The notes under the pieces: model-generated
The model's database searches: none
The model's input: the letters and a program-made list of their open reading frames with translations, nothing else
Told to the model about the DNA's origin: nothing
Shown here: positions 63,491-64,000 of the stretch, piece by piece
Layout: each line of letters starts with the position of its first letter
Position numbering within the stretch: position 1 is the stretch's first letter
Source: Ailurus styani
Taxonomy: Eukaryota > Chordata > Mammalia > Carnivora > Ailuridae
Assembly (NCBI GenBank): GCA_002007465.1
Contig: LNAC01000680.1
Coordinates: 485,957 to 549,956, forward strand
DNA: 64,000 bases
Direction: 5' to 3'
Position numbers and translations under genes: made by a program

Positions 63491-63637
63491 CATACACGCA
63501 CATGCACACCTAACACCCGCCAGGGCTCCGTAGGGTTAGCAGGTGGTAGGTACTAAGGAGCTTGGAGGAAGAAGTAATTAACTCTGCTTGTAGGAGTAAG
63601 CAAGACCTCCTGGAGCAAAAGACTTGGGCTCAGTCTT

Positions 63638-63831
63638 TTTTTTTTTTTTTTTTAAGATTTTATTTATTTGAGACCTAGAGAGAGTGTGAGCAGGAGGGAG
63701 GAGCAGAGAGAGAGGGAGAAGCAGACTCCCCGCTGAACAGGGAGCCCAATGCAGGGCTCAATCTCAGGACTTCAGGATCCTGACCTGAGCCAAAGGCAGA
63801 CGCAGCACCGACTGAACCACCCAGGCGCCCC
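63638..63831 (-). mobile_element. Can-SINE (SINEC), reverse, full length
   Basis: Starts with poly-T and 'aagattttatttatttgag', reads through 'atcctgacctgagccaaagg' to 'ccacccaggcgcccc'. Imperfect flanking repeat cagtctt (63631-63637) / ctgtctt (63833-63839). It interrupts an older repeat seen at 63590-63630 and 63840-63990. Confidence 0.92.
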
Positions 63832-64000
63832 TCTGTCTTGAAGGATGAATAGGAGTTCTCCAAGTGGCCAGTGGGGTGAATAGTATATCAGGGGGGATCG
63901 CATAAGAAAGGCAGGGAAGTATTCACAGTTGAGAGAGTTCCGTTGGCTCCAGTGTTGGCTGCCTTTGAGGAAACTGGGTAGTAAAGAGGGGCAGTGACTT

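Larger units (their letters stand above)
50222..64000 (+). other. CDH22: Probable CDH22 intron 1 (start only)
   Basis: Past the donor at 50222 I see only repeats, simple sequence and unique non-coding DNA up to the window end. No cadherin exon is recognised. If the promoter call holds, this is the beginning of a long first intron. Confidence 0.35.

Overview
This is mammalian nuclear DNA, most likely from a caniform carnivore. The main evidence is at least ten tRNA-Lys-derived carnivore SINEs (Can-SINE/SINEC), several with clear target-site duplications. Their 3' halves often read 'ctctgcctacttgtgatctctctctgtcaaat', a form I associate with mustelids (ferret, mink, otter, badger); that narrower assignment is an inference. 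Ancient mammal-wide repeats (MIR, L2, MER20, an MLT1-like LTR, old L1 pieces) fill much of the rest. There is no prokaryotic, plasmid or phage content, and I saw no intact viral gene.

One complete protein-coding gene is visible: SLC35C2 (Golgi-region nucleotide-sugar-transporter family member) on the + strand. Its CpG-rich promoter region lies at the left edge (about 1-430), a 5' untranslated exon at 3759-3833, nine coding exons between 4010 and 11771, and a polyadenylation signal at 12164-12169. All splice sites are GT-AG, all phases agree, and the spliced frame encodes 365 residues, the length I know for the human protein.

From about 12.2 kb to 49 kb the window looks intergenic. It holds repeats, simple-sequence arrays (a large GGAT array at 16.6-17.1 kb, a polypurine tract plus a 34-bp minisatellite at 45.7-46.3 kb) and several AT-rich islands with homeodomain-type TAATTA cores, POU-like and RFX X-box-like sites, which are candidate long-range enhancers. 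A second very GC-rich CpG island (about 49.1-50.75 kb), interrupted by a 668-base assembly gap, ends in a strong GT splice donor at 50221/50222. In human chromosome 20q13 the next gene downstream of SLC35C2 on the same strand is CDH22, roughly 37 kb away as I recall. Position and orientation therefore suggest that this island is the CDH22 promoter and non-coding first exon, and that 50.2-64 kb is CDH22 intron 1 (inference).

The assembly has several flaws: N runs at 15471-15533, 27389-27563 and 49342-50009, and single Ns at 14416, 23484, 23788, 33093 and 51646. Two of the single Ns separate near-identical direct repeats and look like unmerged contig overlaps. I found no convincing novel biological system. 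The observations most worth testing are the strong-context upstream ATG of SLC35C2, a convergent pair of CTCF-like sites bracketing the intergenic region, recurrent X-box motifs, and a possible unannotated GC-AG first exon near 19.78 kb.
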